This document shows positions 24,903-34,285 of a stretch of DNA of 51,691 nt, in pieces. The notes under the pieces were generated by a model. It was not told where the DNA came from. It searched no databases and saw nothing but the letters and a program-made list of their open reading frames with translations. This DNA is from Candidatus Methylobacter titanis (GTDB lineage Bacteria > Pseudomonadota > Gammaproteobacteria > Methylococcales > Methylomonadaceae), in contig JAQSDX010000023.1 in assembly GCA_029946125.1 (NCBI GenBank), forward strand, positions 1 to 51,691, in the 5' to 3' direction. Numbering within the stretch: position 1 is the first letter of the stretch; each line of letters begins with the position of its first letter. The position numbers and the translations under genes are program-made.

Positions 24903-25091
24903 ATTGAGCGGGTCGGGTTGCTCGCCCATTGCGCAAAGGCATGAGTTATTTAATTGTTAACCCTTAATGAAGTAAACGATGCTTTTCCAGATTCAAACAG
25001 GTTGATTACCGCCTGAACTTCTAAAAATAGAGAGGTATAGGTATTTATACGACTTATTTCACCTCATCTTTCATGCTAGACTTAACTATAA

Positions 25092-25112
25092 TACTACGTA
25101 TTCATACGAATT
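25092..25112. promoter_or_regulatory. Second copy of the TAC...TACGAATT motif
   Basis: See 22131-22152 for the match. It lies about 70-90 bases upstream of the DUF2934 gene, a location compatible with an activator site. The motif identity is by eye. Confidence 0.4.
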
Positions 25113-25184
25113 GTTGAGCCACTCCCTTTGCACATAAAATACACAATGAAGGGTATTCCTTTGAAATGCATAAGGGGGTGGATT

Positions 25185-25382
25185 GTGGCCAAAGTCAATG
25201 CAGGTCGGAAAATAAATAAGGAGGACATTAACGAAGACAGGTTCCAAAAAATGATTGCCGAGCGCGCTTACTGTAAATCCGAAAAAAGGGGTTTTGTTGC
25301 CGGGCATGAGCTGGAAGACTGGCTTGAAGCCGAATGGGAAATTAAAAATCAATACTTCTACTGGTTCCAGGATGTTGAGTAA
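25185..25382 (+). CDS. DUF2934-family small protein
   Basis: About 65 residues. The segment MIAERAYCKSEKRGFVAGHE followed by LEDWLEAEWEI matches the DUF2934 signature (AYxxAExRGFxxGHELEDWLEAE). Such proteins are common in methanotrophs and related Proteobacteria and have no known function. I prefer the GTG at 25185, preceded by AAGGGGG, but an in-frame ATG at 25146 would add 13 residues. It lies 47 bases upstream of the stand-alone peptidase-like gene and may be co-transcribed with it and ftsH. Confidence 0.75.
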   Translation: MAKVNAGRKINKEDINEDRFQKMIAERAYCKSEKRGFVAGHELEDWLEAEWEIKNQYFYWFQDVE

Positions 25383-25428
25383 TTTTTTATTTCACCCTAT
25401 TTTTTAACGTAAAGGAACGGTGTTTATT

Positions 25429-26163
25429 ATGAAACGAAATAAAATGGTTGAAACTTTCGACCAGGATAAATTAATAGCGCATAAACAACGCATTGCTTAT
25501 CATGAGGCTGGGCATGCAGCGGGTATTCATTTAAATAACAAAGCCAGGCAACTGCCGCCGGTTTTTTTTAAAATCATTTTCAAAGAAATGAGCAGCACCA
25601 CAGATACAGAAATCATGGCTTATCAAACAACCCATGATGATTGCATTGCTCGCGTCGAAGGCGGGCGATTAATTGAATTATTGCCCTCTTCTATTGACGG
25701 CTTGATCAACGAATTAACTGAACACAGTGAGACAACGGTGCAATTGGTAAAGGATTATATGTTAGCCTTTGAGGCGGATATTATTAATCTACTCATCGGC
25801 CCCTTGGCTGAAGCTAAACATGTCGCAGATACTGATGATGAGCTATTTAACCATCAGTTAGTCAATCTAAAAGCACTAAAAAATTATGGCGGCAGCTCCG
25901 ATCTTGCTTTAGCTAACGACTATTTACACAGCTTCTCTACCGATAACCAACAAAAAGATAAAAAGCTAAACGAGTTGTTTACCGTAGCATTTGATTTTGT
26001 CAATAATGATGCAAACTGGGCGGCAATCAACCATCTGGCTCGTTACATTTTTGATAGCAGTAAAAATATTATTGGCTGCGAAGAAGTTGTTTCAATGCTT
26101 GATCAATCGGTAGAACATTTTCAAAATCGGAGAACCAACGCTAGGCATCACCATTATGGATGA
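25429..26163 (+). CDS. Stand-alone FtsH-peptidase-like (M41-like) protein
   Basis: About 244 residues, with no AAA+ ATPase module. HEAGH (H25, E26, H29) in RIAYHEAGHAAGIH is the zinc-binding motif, and GGSSDLALANDYL (D158) aligns with the FtsH third-ligand motif [13 protein letters not shown]. The whole looks like the FtsH peptidase domain on its own. A GTG at 25420 is an alternative start. Its end overlaps ftsH by eight bases (ATGGATGA), so the two are translated together. I infer a partner subunit, an adaptor or a second active ring for the FtsH next door. Whether it is active is unknown. Confidence 0.7.
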   Translation: MKRNKMVETFDQDKLIAHKQRIAYHEAGHAAGIHLNNKARQLPPVFFKIIFKEMSSTTDTEIMAYQTTHDDCIARVEGGRLIELLPSSIDGLINELTEHSETTVQLVKDYMLAFEADIINLLIGPLAEAKHVADTDDELFNHQLVNLKALKNYGGSSDLALANDYLHSFSTDNQQKDKKLNELFTVAFDFVNNDANWAAINHLARYIFDSSKNIIGCEEVVSMLDQSVEHFQNRRTNARHHHYG

Positions 26164-28108
26164 ATCAAAGAACAGTATTATTAAGACTGTGCTCACCTTG
26201 CTGGGCAATATATTCGTCTATCTGAAAAAATTATTACTGTCGGGGTTTGCTTATCTATCCAAACAGGAACCGGAGCGGGAACTGAATAAACCTTTAGATA
26301 AAAAAACCACCGGCTCCAGACAACGAAAAATTATTTACTTTGCGTTGCTATTCATCGTGCTGCTGACCTTATTGAATAGTGCTCAGGAAGTACAACGTGA
26401 TGAAATCCCTTACAGTCAATTTATTAATCTGGTCAAAGAGGCCAAAATTGATAAAGCGATAGTAACCGAGCGGTTTATCACCGGTGTTATCAAGTCGGAT
26501 GACGCCAAGCAGCCTGCCAAAAACTTCATGACCATTCCGTTGTGGCAAACCGATCTTGCTGAAATGTTGGCCGTAAATAAGGTTGATTTTGTCGTCAGAA
26601 GCAGCGAGAACTGGTTAAGCAATCTTTTTTTCAACTGGATTATCCCGATGTTAATCCTGGTGCTTATTTGGTCGTGGGTCATGCGCCGTACCACAGCCGG
26701 TGGTGCGCAGTCTTTTCTTAATTTGGGCGACAAAATTCACATTCATCAGGACACTCAAGCTAAAATCACCTTTGACGATGTCGCCGGTGCCGATAGCGCT
26801 AAACAGGAACTTAAAGAGTCCATCGATTTTCTAAAAACGCCGGAAAAATTCCAGAGATTAGGCGGACGCATGCCTAAAGGCGTGTTGCTGGTTGGACCGC
26901 CCGGAACCGGAAAAACGCTGCTGGCGCGCGCGGTGTCCGGCGAAGCGCAGGTACCCTTTTTTAACATCAGCGGATCAGAATTTATTGAGCTATTTGTCGG
27001 CGTTGGCGCAGCCCGCGTGCGTGAGCTTTTTGTGCAGGCACGGAACCAAGCGCCCTGTATCATCTTTATTGATGAGCTTGACGCCATTGGTCGTAGCCGT
27101 GGCGGCCCGGTGATGATCGGAGGGCATGATGAGCGCGAACAGACTTTGAACCAGCTGCTGACCGAAATGGACGGTTTCGATACCTCGGTCGGCGTAGTGG
27201 TTATGGCAGCAACTAATCGCCCTGAAGTGCTGGATAAAGCGCTGTTGCGCTCTGGACGTTTCGACCGTCAAATTGTTGTCGATAAACCGGATTTGCAAGA
27301 CCGTATTGAGATTCTTAAATTGCATACCAAAGCACTGACGCTGGCTGAAAATATCGATCTGTCAATCATTGCCAGACGTACGCCGGGACTGGTCGGTGCA
27401 GACCTTGCCAACATAGCCAATGAAGCCGCGATAATGGCGATACGGGTCGATCACAATCAAGTCGAAAAAGAAGACTTCGAATCGGCTATTGATCGCATAT
27501 TAGCCGGACCGGAAAAGAAAAATCGGGTTTTAAACCCCAACGAAAAACGCAGGGTGGCTTTTCATGAAGCAGGACACGCAATGGTTGCCGAACATGTGCC
27601 AACCGGACAGCCAGTGCACAAAATCTCCATTATTCCCCGAGGCGTGGCGGGATTAGGTTTCACTTTGCAATTGCCGGTAGAAGAAAAGTTCTTATCGACT
27701 GAAGATGAACTGAAAGATCAAATAGCCATATTGCTGGGTGGACGCATGGCCGAGGAAATTGTGTTGGAAAGCATCTCAACCGGCGCCCAGAATGACTTGG
27801 AAAAGGCCAGTGAGATTGCCCGCAACATGGTTTGTAATCTAGGCATGAGCAAAAAAATGGGGCCATTGACCTACGGCAAACGCCAACAGCTTCAGTTTTT
27901 GGAAACAGAAGTTACAGAGCAGCGTAATTACTCCGATGTGACCGCCCGCCTTATCGATACGGAAATAATAGCCCTGGTTGAAGAAGCTGAAACACGTGCG
28001 CGTGAAATCATCATTGCCAACAGATCGGCATTGGAAAAACTGGCCGAATTGTTACAAGAGAAAGAGGTCATTAGTCGGGACGAAATGCTTGCATTGCTTG
28101 GGAGTTGA
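26156..28108 (+). CDS. ftsH: ATP-dependent zinc metalloprotease FtsH
   Basis: 650 residues, normal for FtsH. Two N-terminal transmembrane segments (about 55-75 and 155-175) flank a periplasmic domain. AAA+ Walker A is GPPGTGKT (about 247-254), Walker [16 protein letters not shown], with the second region of homology near [18 protein letters not shown]. The peptidase domain has HEAGH (about 468-472) and the third zinc ligand in [11 protein letters not shown] (about 544). It degrades membrane and regulatory proteins at the inner membrane. Context (M41-like partner and DUF2934) suggests this is an accessory copy rather than the housekeeping one, usually found beside rrmJ and folP. Confidence 0.95.
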   Translation: MDESKNSIIKTVLTLLGNIFVYLKKLLLSGFAYLSKQEPERELNKPLDKKTTGSRQRKIIYFALLFIVLLTLLNSAQEVQRDEIPYSQFINLVKEAKIDKAIVTERFITGVIKSDDAKQPAKNFMTIPLWQTDLAEMLAVNKVDFVVRSSENWLSNLFFNWIIPMLILVLIWSWVMRRTTAGGAQSFLNLGDKIHIHQDTQAKITFDDVAGADSAKQELKESIDFLKTPEKFQRLGGRMPKGVLLVGPPGTGKTLLARAVSGEAQVPFFNISGSEFIELFVGVGAARVRELFVQARNQAPCIIFIDELDAIGRSRGGPVMIGGHDEREQTLNQLLTEMDGFDTSVGVVVMAATNRPEVLDKALLRSGRFDRQIVVDKPDLQDRIEILKLHTKALTLAENIDLSIIARRTPGLVGADLANIANEAAIMAIRVDHNQVEKEDFESAIDRILAGPEKKNRVLNPNEKRRVAFHEAGHAMVAEHVPTGQPVHKISIIPRGVAGLGFTLQLPVEEKFLSTEDELKDQIAILLGGRMAEEIVLESISTGAQNDLEKASEIARNMVCNLGMSKKMGPLTYGKRQQLQFLETEVTEQRNYSDVTARLIDTEIIALVEEAETRAREIIIANRSALEKLAELLQEKEVISRDEMLALLGS

Positions 28109-28173
28109 ACCCATGACCGGCATAACTCAACCAACCATTGCCGATCTCAATCAGCTTTTAGTCACACCGACGA

Positions 28174-29049
28174 CTAAACCCCTAGACCCAATTTTGAGAT
28201 CAATACCTGCAGCTCAGGTTTTGTCGATGTCGGCTGCCTGTAAATCGCGTAGATCTTACGACTAATTTCAGGCCCGGTCAGATGACGACATTTTATCTTA
28301 TGGTCATCTAATTGCAGCGTAAATTCAGGCATCAGCGCAATGCCAATGTCGGCGCGTACCATATTCAATATCCATTCTTCGTTATTACTGCGGTAAGCCG
28401 CATACAAGTTGATTCCCTGATCCTGACAAACGCTTTTTAACTTTTCGCGCAATTCACAATTGAGCCGATCCAGATAGGGTTCTGCCTGTATAGCTTTCAG
28501 ATCGATCCGTTCAAACTGATTAAAGCGATGCTTCTGACTGAAAACTACCACATAACGCTCTTCATACAACAACGACAGTTGATAAGGTGCTCCCAAGGAT
28601 GTTGTTGGCGCACTGATGACCAGATCAAGCTGGTCTTCGTCGAGTTGTTTTAGCAAACTGCTTTCACTATCGACAATCAATTCCATTTCAATATGTGGGC
28701 AATCCTGCTGGTAATCTGCCAAGAACGGACTCAAACGCTGTCCGCCTATGGTTGCCATCAAACCAATCCGCAAGGGCACGGTATTTAATCGTGTAAAACG
28801 TACCGCCTCAGCTTTGACCGCCTGCGTTTCCCGAAATATCTGCCTAAGATTGGGCTCAACCAAGCGGCCTAATGAAGTTAGCTGGCAGCCGGCCCTGTCC
28901 CGCTTAAACAACTCACCACCCAGTTCATTTTCAAGTTTCTTAATCGCTTGGGTCAAAGAAGGCTGGGATACATAGACGAATTGCGCCGCGCGCGTAAACG
29001 CCCCTTTATCGCAAACAGCCAGGAAGTAGCGAATTTGATGCATTTCCAT
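28174..29049 (-). CDS. LysR-family transcriptional regulator
   Basis: A 291-residue LysR-type protein: N-terminal helix-turn-helix (FTRAAQFVYVSQPSLTQAIK KLENELGGELFKR) and a C-terminal ligand-binding domain (PLRIGLMATIGGQRLSPFLA). The tail YAIYRQPTSTKPELQVLISK is usual. No conserved redox cysteine pair is apparent, though it is OxyR-like in length. It is divergent from the EthD gene with a LysR-type palindrome in between (29064-29080), so it likely regulates itself and that gene. Start ATG at 29049. Confidence 0.92.
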   Translation of the reverse strand: MEMHQIRYFLAVCDKGAFTRAAQFVYVSQPSLTQAIKKLENELGGELFKRDRAGCQLTSLGRLVEPNLRQIFRETQAVKAEAVRFTRLNTVPLRIGLMATIGGQRLSPFLADYQQDCPHIEMELIVDSESSLLKQLDEDQLDLVISAPTTSLGAPYQLSLLYEERYVVVFSQKHRFNQFERIDLKAIQAEPYLDRLNCELREKLKSVCQDQGINLYAAYRSNNEEWILNMVRADIGIALMPEFTLQLDDHKIKCRHLTGPEISRKIYAIYRQPTSTKPELQVLISKLGLGV

Positions 29050-29063
29050 AAGAACCCCTTATT

Positions 29064-29080
29064 AATAGGCAAAGCCTATT
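29064..29080. promoter_or_regulatory. LysR-type binding palindrome
   Basis: AATAGGCAAAGCCTATT is a perfect 7-3-7 inverted repeat carrying the T-N11-A signature of LysR sites. It lies 15 bases upstream of the LysR start and about 85 bases upstream of the EthD gene. Confidence 0.75.
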
Positions 29081-29163
29081 GTTTCATAGAAAACCGGTAT
29101 TTTACAAACCTTACAAATAAGCTTTAGATAAGCACTCCTGCTAATAACCGATATGAAAAGACT

Positions 29164-29490
29164 ATGAAACAAGCAAAATTGATTGTCATGTATCCAACAC
29201 CAACAGACGTGCAGCTTTTTGAACAGCGTTATGCCAACGAACATGTGCCGATGGCAGTAGAAAAGCTGGCCGGAAAAACCCGGTTTGTCGCCTCATTGAT
29301 TACGGCAAACATCAATAATGAGCGGTCGCCGTTTCATCGTATTGCCGAAGTTTATTTTCCCTCCATGACAGACCTTGAAGCCTGTTTAAATTCGGAAGGC
29401 GGTCAGGCAACCGCCAACCACGCCGTGGAAATTTCAAGCGGCGGCGCACCCTTGTTTTTAATTGCAGAAGTTGAGACTTTTGACTTCTAA
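29164..29490 (+). CDS. EthD-family protein
   Basis: A 108-residue dimeric ferredoxin-like-fold protein. YPTPTDVQLFEQRYANEHVP is the family opening (substrate-facing His in NEHVPM), and the C-terminal LFLIAEVETF strand closes the barrel. EthD was named for ethyl tert-butyl ether degradation, but members do many things, so no reaction is assigned. Divergent from the LysR gene, so it is the likely regulated target. Confidence 0.85.
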   Translation: MKQAKLIVMYPTPTDVQLFEQRYANEHVPMAVEKLAGKTRFVASLITANINNERSPFHRIAEVYFPSMTDLEACLNSEGGQATANHAVEISSGGAPLFLIAEVETFDF

Positions 29491-29504
29491 GCGGACTCTT
29501 TCTC

Positions 29505-29540
29505 GTCGGACACGGGCGTTGACGAAAAAACCGTGCCGAC
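29505..29540 (+). terminator. Hairpin after the EthD gene, terminator-like
   Basis: GTCGG-A-CACGG (29505-29515) pairs with CCGTGCCGAC (29531-29540), a ten-pair stem with one bulge. No strong U-run follows, so termination is only likely. The rest of 29541-29689 shows no gene. Confidence 0.4.
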
Positions 29541-29689
29541 AAACAAACAATATCGAGTTTTTTGTTTCTACCGGTCGTGGTAACCGATAACCGAGTCGAC
29601 GGAAACAGGCGTTTCCGGGGTAACACTCGAAAACGCCATCTCGCGCCACGCCGTTCGACAATACCCTCCTGAGAGCAAAGCGAAAGGAC

Positions 29690-30049
29690 TCAGGACTCTG
29701 GGCTACGCTTATCATTAGTCAATTGTTTCATCAGCAAATAGCCTGTCAAGGCTCCCCATGCCAACATATATATGCTATGAAATAAGACTTCAAAGCTAAA
29801 GCTGTTGACATCTCTGGTGTAATCCCAAATATCATCAGCCATAGCAAGTAGGAATACCAGACCCACCGCATATTTGAGTTTGATTTGATGAGCATAAAAA
29901 ACCCCGATGCCAAAAACCAAACAGCCGGTAAGAAACCTCAGACCACTATGAATTAACATTTCCACATTAAACGGATTAAGTTTAAAGGCCGAGTCTATAA
30001 AATATAGCAGGATAAACCCTACGATAATGACGATAGTGACTAACTTCAT
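29690..30049 (-). CDS. Small four-helix membrane protein
   Basis: A 119-residue protein with about four hydrophobic segments (KLVTIVIIVGFILLYFI; LRFLTGCLVFGIGVFYA; YAVGLVFLLAMADDIWDY; LFHSIYMLAWGALTGYLL). I recognise no family. It lies 18 bases downstream of the Hsp70-type gene, with AGAAGG eleven bases before its ATG, so it is in the same operon. The acidic DDIWDYTRD loop between helices 3 and 4 is the only polar patch. Confidence 0.7.
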   Translation of the reverse strand: MKLVTIVIIVGFILLYFIDSAFKLNPFNVEMLIHSGLRFLTGCLVFGIGVFYAHQIKLKYAVGLVFLLAMADDIWDYTRDVNSFSFEVLFHSIYMLAWGALTGYLLMKQLTNDKRSPES

Positions 30050-30067
30050 TGTGACCTTCTTTAAATG

Positions 30068-32968
30068 CTACGCTGCATTGATAAGCTTTAATCCCGGCGG
30101 CAGTGCTTCGCCAAAGATCTGTTTTTCTTCCTTTTCATCCAGCTCTTTTTGCTGTTCGACCATGTCTATCCAGGATGCCGGCGCTTTGCTCAGCTTTAGT
30201 TTTTCGATGATTTGCACGCGCATAGCTTCGTCAATATCCCGCGCCCTGTCGCCGCTCATACGCGCAATGAGTGTAGCAGCAAAACCCGCCTGAGGAATTT
30301 TCTTCCAGTCTGCCGCCAATATCTGCGTGAGCCACAGACAAACAGTGTCAGCAGGAATAACATTATGGCTGCTGCCGTGAAACGGCATTCTTGCCCCGAT
30401 GCGTCCCACGGCCCACCAGGTCTGATTGGGTTCGCTGGCTTTTTCCAGACGCTTTAACAGCCATTCGCCCAGTTGTATTTTCTTGGCGACCGGAAGACGC
30501 TCCAAAACCGCCGCCAGCCTAACCATATCGTCGTAACCGCGATTTTTGATTTGCTTAATAACGCCGGGTTGCCTTGCCGCAGCAGGGTTTAAAAATTTTG
30601 CAATATCGGTAAAAATCCGTTCCTGCGCCGTCACATCCAGGCCGCCCGCAATCCGTCGCCACAGCGTCCACCATTCGGTCCAGTTTTGGGTTTCGTTAAC
30701 AAACTGAATGCCTTGCGGATAGTTTTTCCACAGCTGCTCGACGCGCCAGTCATCCAGCGGATAACCGAATCCGGGACGCAAACAAAAACCCGCCAAACTC
30801 AGCCAGACGCGTTCATGATTTTCGGAGCGCCGTTGGTACTTCGCTCCCTCCAGCAAGACCGTGAACATGGCCCTTAACAACGGCGTCGTCCATTCGGTAC
30901 GGGCTACACCGATGAGTTTTTCCAGATCGGCGCGCAGGTTTTTTACCGCTTTAGGGTCAATATGCCTGGATTTAGCGCCAAAAACAGCCTGTATCCGTTC
31001 GGCAATTTGGTTAAAATTTCCGGGTAAAGTTGCATCTATTAGCAAACCGGCTATTTTTTTCCTGATTTGAAACTCTACATCCCAACGCTGGCTACTGTCT
31101 TCAACAGCAATGCATTGAATCTTAAGTGTACCCACTTCGGTTTGGGTAACGGCCAGTTCGACAATGACCTCGGCGTTCGGCTTGCTGTCATCGCCTTCAA
31201 ACGCCACAGCCAGCGGTGGCAGGGAATGAAACAAGTCGGTAATGTCGGCCACATCGCCCGGTTTGAAGTCGCCATCACCGGACAATGAAACCAGGTGAAA
31301 ACGCACCGGCACGCCTAAGCGCAAGGCAAAACGCCGGTCTTTCAAGACAATTTCATCGCCTTCTTCACTGCCTTTAGGCAAGATACAAATGCCTGTCCTG
31401 AGTAGAGTCGAAGGGCCTTGCTGCTGGGTGGAATCGTCGGTATCGACCAGCAGGAAATAACTGCGTGCCGCGCCCCCGCCAATCTTAAGTTTTTTGTCCC
31501 GCCGGGCAAGCGCATAACTGACGGCGCCAAAAGCCACCGACAATTCAGGATACTTGTTTTCCAGCAATAGCGGCGGACTCGAACGCCACGACCCGATTAA
31601 ATCGACCATGCGCTGGGTAATCGGCTGACTGCGAAACACGCCGCCGTTAAGCAACAGTGCATCCGGCACGCTATCCTCCCCTTTTATCGCCAGGGATGGC
31701 GTGTATGCCGCAGGCCGGTCAGGAATCGGCGCGGCGATCGCCAGGGATGGTGTGTATACCGCAAGCCGGTCAGGAACCGGCGCGGAGAAAGCCTCGCGGG
31801 ATGCGCCGCTGTGCAGCTTTAAAAACGCGGCGATATGTTTGCTGACTGCCGGTTCTGCTGCATACGGCAAGCCAAACTCGACCACGCCGCTACGTTTTCT
31901 GTCCGGCAATTCATCAAGACCCGACAAGGGAAAAAAACCGTCGAGCGCAATTTCCCTGACTTCATCCTTAGACAGAGGAACAGAACGGGAGCTGCCTATC
32001 AGTTTAGAGCCTCCGCCCAGCAAGGTGACATTGATTTGCTCCGGCGCATCGCCTGCCAACAGGCGCTCTTTGGCAATCCGGCATTGTTCGATCAGTTGCG
32101 ACAAATCCGCTGCAGACAGGCGTTTTTCACGGCTACCCAGGCGGCTTTCAACAAGATGCGCCAAAGCCAGATCGATATTGTCGCCGCCCAGCATCAGATG
32201 GTCGCCGACCCCGATGCGGGTTAATTTAGGCTCCTGCTCGCCCTGCTCTACTTTAATCAGCGTCAAATCGGTAGTGCCACCGCCGACATCGCACACTAGT
32301 AATAAATGCACATTCGCCAGCGCCTGTTTAAGGGTTGCGGTATGGCTATGGCGTCTTAACCAGTCATAACAAACCGCCTGGGGTTCTTCCAGCAGCCGGA
32401 TATTATGCAAGCCTGCAAGCCGCGCCGCTTCAAGCGTCAAAGATCGCGCCGCCTCATCGAACGAAGCCGGGACGGTAATCACAATATCCTGTTTTTCCAG
32501 CGGCGCATCGGGAAATTGATGTCCCCAGACAGTGCGAATATGAGCCAAATAGCTGGCACTGGCAATGATAGGCGAAACCTTAGCGACGTCATCGCTGCTG
32601 CCCCACGGCAGAATGTCAGCAGCGTGATCAACCGACGGATGTGATAACCAGCTTTTAGCGCTGGTGACAAAACGTCCCTTGCTTTTAGCACCCAAAAGGC
32701 GTGCGGCCTCGCCAATCACAGCGGTTTGCTTGGAGTCCGACGCACCGCCGGGAAACGACAAGTCGTCCTCGGACAATTCGCCGTTTGCCGGATGATAGCG
32801 CACCGACGGCAATAACGGCCTTGCGGCAACTTGGCCGGGAGCGACCAATTGTTCAATTTGGAAGATTTGTATTTCTTGACTTTTATTATCGGCTTTAGCA
32901 TAAGCAACAACGGTATGTGTTGTGCCCAGGTCGATGCCGACTAGATAGCTTTGGGTAAGTTTTTTCAC
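30068..32968 (-). CDS. Long Hsp70-family protein with extra C-terminal domain
   Basis: 966 residues. The N-terminal Hsp70 ATPase domain opens VGIDLGTTHTVVAYA (phosphate 1) and has CDVGGGTTDLTLIKV (phosphate 2). The adenosine/hinge block VPDALLLNGGVFRSQPITQR comes late because a 17-residue tandem repeat interrupts the domain (about residues 394-428). The C terminus (about 700-966) is not the classic DnaK lid and looks like the DUF3731 region found in this subgroup. It is not DnaK itself (no dnaJ or grpE nearby). The operon partner is a small membrane protein, so it may be a chaperone for a membrane or envelope client. Confidence 0.85.
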   Translation of the reverse strand: MKKLTQSYLVGIDLGTTHTVVAYAKADNKSQEIQIFQIEQLVAPGQVAARPLLPSVRYHPANGELSEDDLSFPGGASDSKQTAVIGEAARLLGAKSKGRFVTSAKSWLSHPSVDHAADILPWGSSDDVAKVSPIIASASYLAHIRTVWGHQFPDAPLEKQDIVITVPASFDEAARSLTLEAARLAGLHNIRLLEEPQAVCYDWLRRHSHTATLKQALANVHLLLVCDVGGGTTDLTLIKVEQGEQEPKLTRIGVGDHLMLGGDNIDLALAHLVESRLGSREKRLSAADLSQLIEQCRIAKERLLAGDAPEQINVTLLGGGSKLIGSSRSVPLSKDEVREIALDGFFPLSGLDELPDRKRSGVVEFGLPYAAEPAVSKHIAAFLKLHSGASREAFSAPVPDRLAVYTPSLAIAAPIPDRPAAYTPSLAIKGEDSVPDALLLNGGVFRSQPITQRMVDLIGSWRSSPPLLLENKYPELSVAFGAVSYALARRDKKLKIGGGAARSYFLLVDTDDSTQQQGPSTLLRTGICILPKGSEEGDEIVLKDRRFALRLGVPVRFHLVSLSGDGDFKPGDVADITDLFHSLPPLAVAFEGDDSKPNAEVIVELAVTQTEVGTLKIQCIAVEDSSQRWDVEFQIRKKIAGLLIDATLPGNFNQIAERIQAVFGAKSRHIDPKAVKNLRADLEKLIGVARTEWTTPLLRAMFTVLLEGAKYQRRSENHERVWLSLAGFCLRPGFGYPLDDWRVEQLWKNYPQGIQFVNETQNWTEWWTLWRRIAGGLDVTAQERIFTDIAKFLNPAAARQPGVIKQIKNRGYDDMVRLAAVLERLPVAKKIQLGEWLLKRLEKASEPNQTWWAVGRIGARMPFHGSSHNVIPADTVCLWLTQILAADWKKIPQAGFAATLIARMSGDRARDIDEAMRVQIIEKLKLSKAPASWIDMVEQQKELDEKEEKQIFGEALPPGLKLINAA
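31686..31787 (-). repeat. 51-bp tandem duplication inside the Hsp70-type gene
   Basis: Two adjacent 51-bp copies (31686-31736 and 31737-31787) differ at few positions and encode 17-residue units, read on the minus strand as APVPDRLAVYTPSLAI and APIPDRPAAYTPSLAI. The sequence is GC-rich and contains CCGGTCAGGAA...CGGCGCGG, reminiscent of a coding-region palindromic insertion. Confidence 0.8.
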
Positions 32969-33404
32969 AATAATATTGCAGTTCTATGAGACTAAACGGT
33001 CCAAGATATTATCAATCATCTCTTTCCATGAATAACGGCGACAATAGGATTTTATTGTCTTCTATCAGATAAATAAGCCGATAACTGTATAGACGAAACA
33101 CTTAGCGACTTCATGACCTCATGGGTAGTTTGGTTACTAAAAAAGGATACACGAAATATTTTAGATTTACATCACTGTCTATATTGATAATGACTGTCGA
33201 TGATCGCGGCTACAGCAAATATACCGACAATTCTGACAAAGATAGTGTTCAGACATCCACAATGCCCAAGCAAACTCAACATTTGCGTAATGGCCGACCG
33301 ACCGGTCGCCCCTACAATGCAAACTAACTGCACAATAGATTGACTTAACAGGGAGTAGTCATAGAAAATAGTCCGTTTAATTTTCACATTAACGTTAACT
33401 ACGC
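32969..33404. other. Intergenic region between divergent Hsp70-type and mlaF genes
   Basis: No gene can be supported. It holds the promoters of both divergent genes and, near 33293-33314, a member of the CGACC...GGTCGCCCCTAC palindromic repeat. A 68-codon frame at 33121-33327 runs through that repeat and has no recognisable domain. Confidence 0.45.
33293..33315. repeat. Short palindromic repeat, GACC/GGTC family, copy 1
   Basis: GCCGACCGACCGGTCGCCCC contains the 10-bp palindrome CGACCGGTCG (33299-33308) and the tail CGCCCCTACA. The same core and tail recur at 39785-39809, and a longer version forms the hairpin at 39611-39640. Confidence 0.7.
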
Positions 33405-34232
33405 ATGGATAACAGCGTTTCCCCGCAAAGCAGTCTGGTCTCTGTTAAAAACTTGTCGTTTTCTCGCGGCAACAAGAAAATATTTGACGATATTTCGCTG
33501 GAATTTGAGCGCGGCAAAATTACTGCCATCATGGGACCTAGCGGCACCGGCAAGACGACGCTGTTAAAACTGATCGGCGGACAACTGTTTCCTGAAAAAG
33601 GCATCATTAACGTCGATGGTAACAATGTCCACCGCCTACGCCGTTCCGAACTGTACAATCTGCGTAAACGCATGGGCATGTTATTCCAAAGCGGCGCCTT
33701 ATTAACCGACATGAATGTCTTTGATAATGTGGCTTTTCCGTTACGCGAACATACCCACCTTCCCGAGTCGATGATTCGCACCTTGGTGCTGATGAAATTG
33801 CAGGCAGTCGGTTTGAGAGGGGCGCGAAAATTAATGCCTAACGAACTTTCCGGCGGCATGGCCAGGCGTATTGCGTTGGCCAGAGCTATTGCACTGGATC
33901 CGATGATGATCATGTACGATGAACCTTTTACCGGCCAGGATCCGATTTCCAAAGGGGCATTGGTTCATCTGATCAAATCGTTGAATACTATTTTGGGACT
34001 GACCAGTATCGTTGTCTCTCATGATGTTCATGAAACAGCGGCCATAGCCGATTATATTTATGTGATCTCAGAAGGTAAAATTGTCGGGCAAGGCAGCCCT
34101 AAGGAAATTCAACAATCCAAATCGGACTGGGTGCAGCAATTTATGACCGGCGCTGCCGATGGTCCGGCGCATTTTCATTATCCGGCAAAAGATTATATCG
34201 ATGACTTATTGTCGACTGGAAAACGTTATTAA
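33405..34232 (+). CDS. mlaF: Phospholipid ABC transporter ATP-binding protein MlaF
   Basis: A 275-residue ABC ATPase. Walker A is [16 protein letters not shown], the ABC signature [19 protein letters not shown], Walker [14 protein letters not shown], and the switch His in SHDVHE. It powers retrograde phospholipid transport at the inner membrane with MlaE. Operon mlaF-mlaE-mlaD-mlaB follows without mlaC. ATG at 33405 fits family length (E. coli 269). Confidence 0.94.
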   Translation: MDNSVSPQSSLVSVKNLSFSRGNKKIFDDISLEFERGKITAIMGPSGTGKTTLLKLIGGQLFPEKGIINVDGNNVHRLRRSELYNLRKRMGMLFQSGALLTDMNVFDNVAFPLREHTHLPESMIRTLVLMKLQAVGLRGARKLMPNELSGGMARRIALARAIALDPMMIMYDEPFTGQDPISKGALVHLIKSLNTILGLTSIVVSHDVHETAAIADYIYVISEGKIVGQGSPKEIQQSKSDWVQQFMTGAADGPAHFHYPAKDYIDDLLSTGKRY

Positions 34233-34244
34233 GATTCAATTTTT

Positions 34245-34279
34245 ACCTTGCACCTTTTACCTTGCATCTTGCACCTTAC
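34245..34279 (+). repeat. Five tandem 7-bp repeats in the mlaE leader
   Basis: Five consecutive heptamers ACCTTGC, ACCTTTT, ACCTTGC, ATCTTGC and ACCTTAC end six bases before the mlaE ATG. They fill the place where a ribosome binding site would be. Confidence 0.8.
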
Positions 34280-34285
34280 TTTAAA

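Noticed and set aside
31686-31787. Considered as a CRISPR array
   Set aside because: Two adjacent 51-bp copies without spacers and in a coding frame. No CRISPR array or cas gene is seen anywhere.
31701-32369. Frame of 222 codons antisense to the Hsp70-type gene
   Set aside because: No domain, and it is explained by the GC-rich opposite gene.
33121-33327. Reading frame of 68 codons upstream of mlaF
   Set aside because: No ribosome binding site and it runs into a palindromic repeat.
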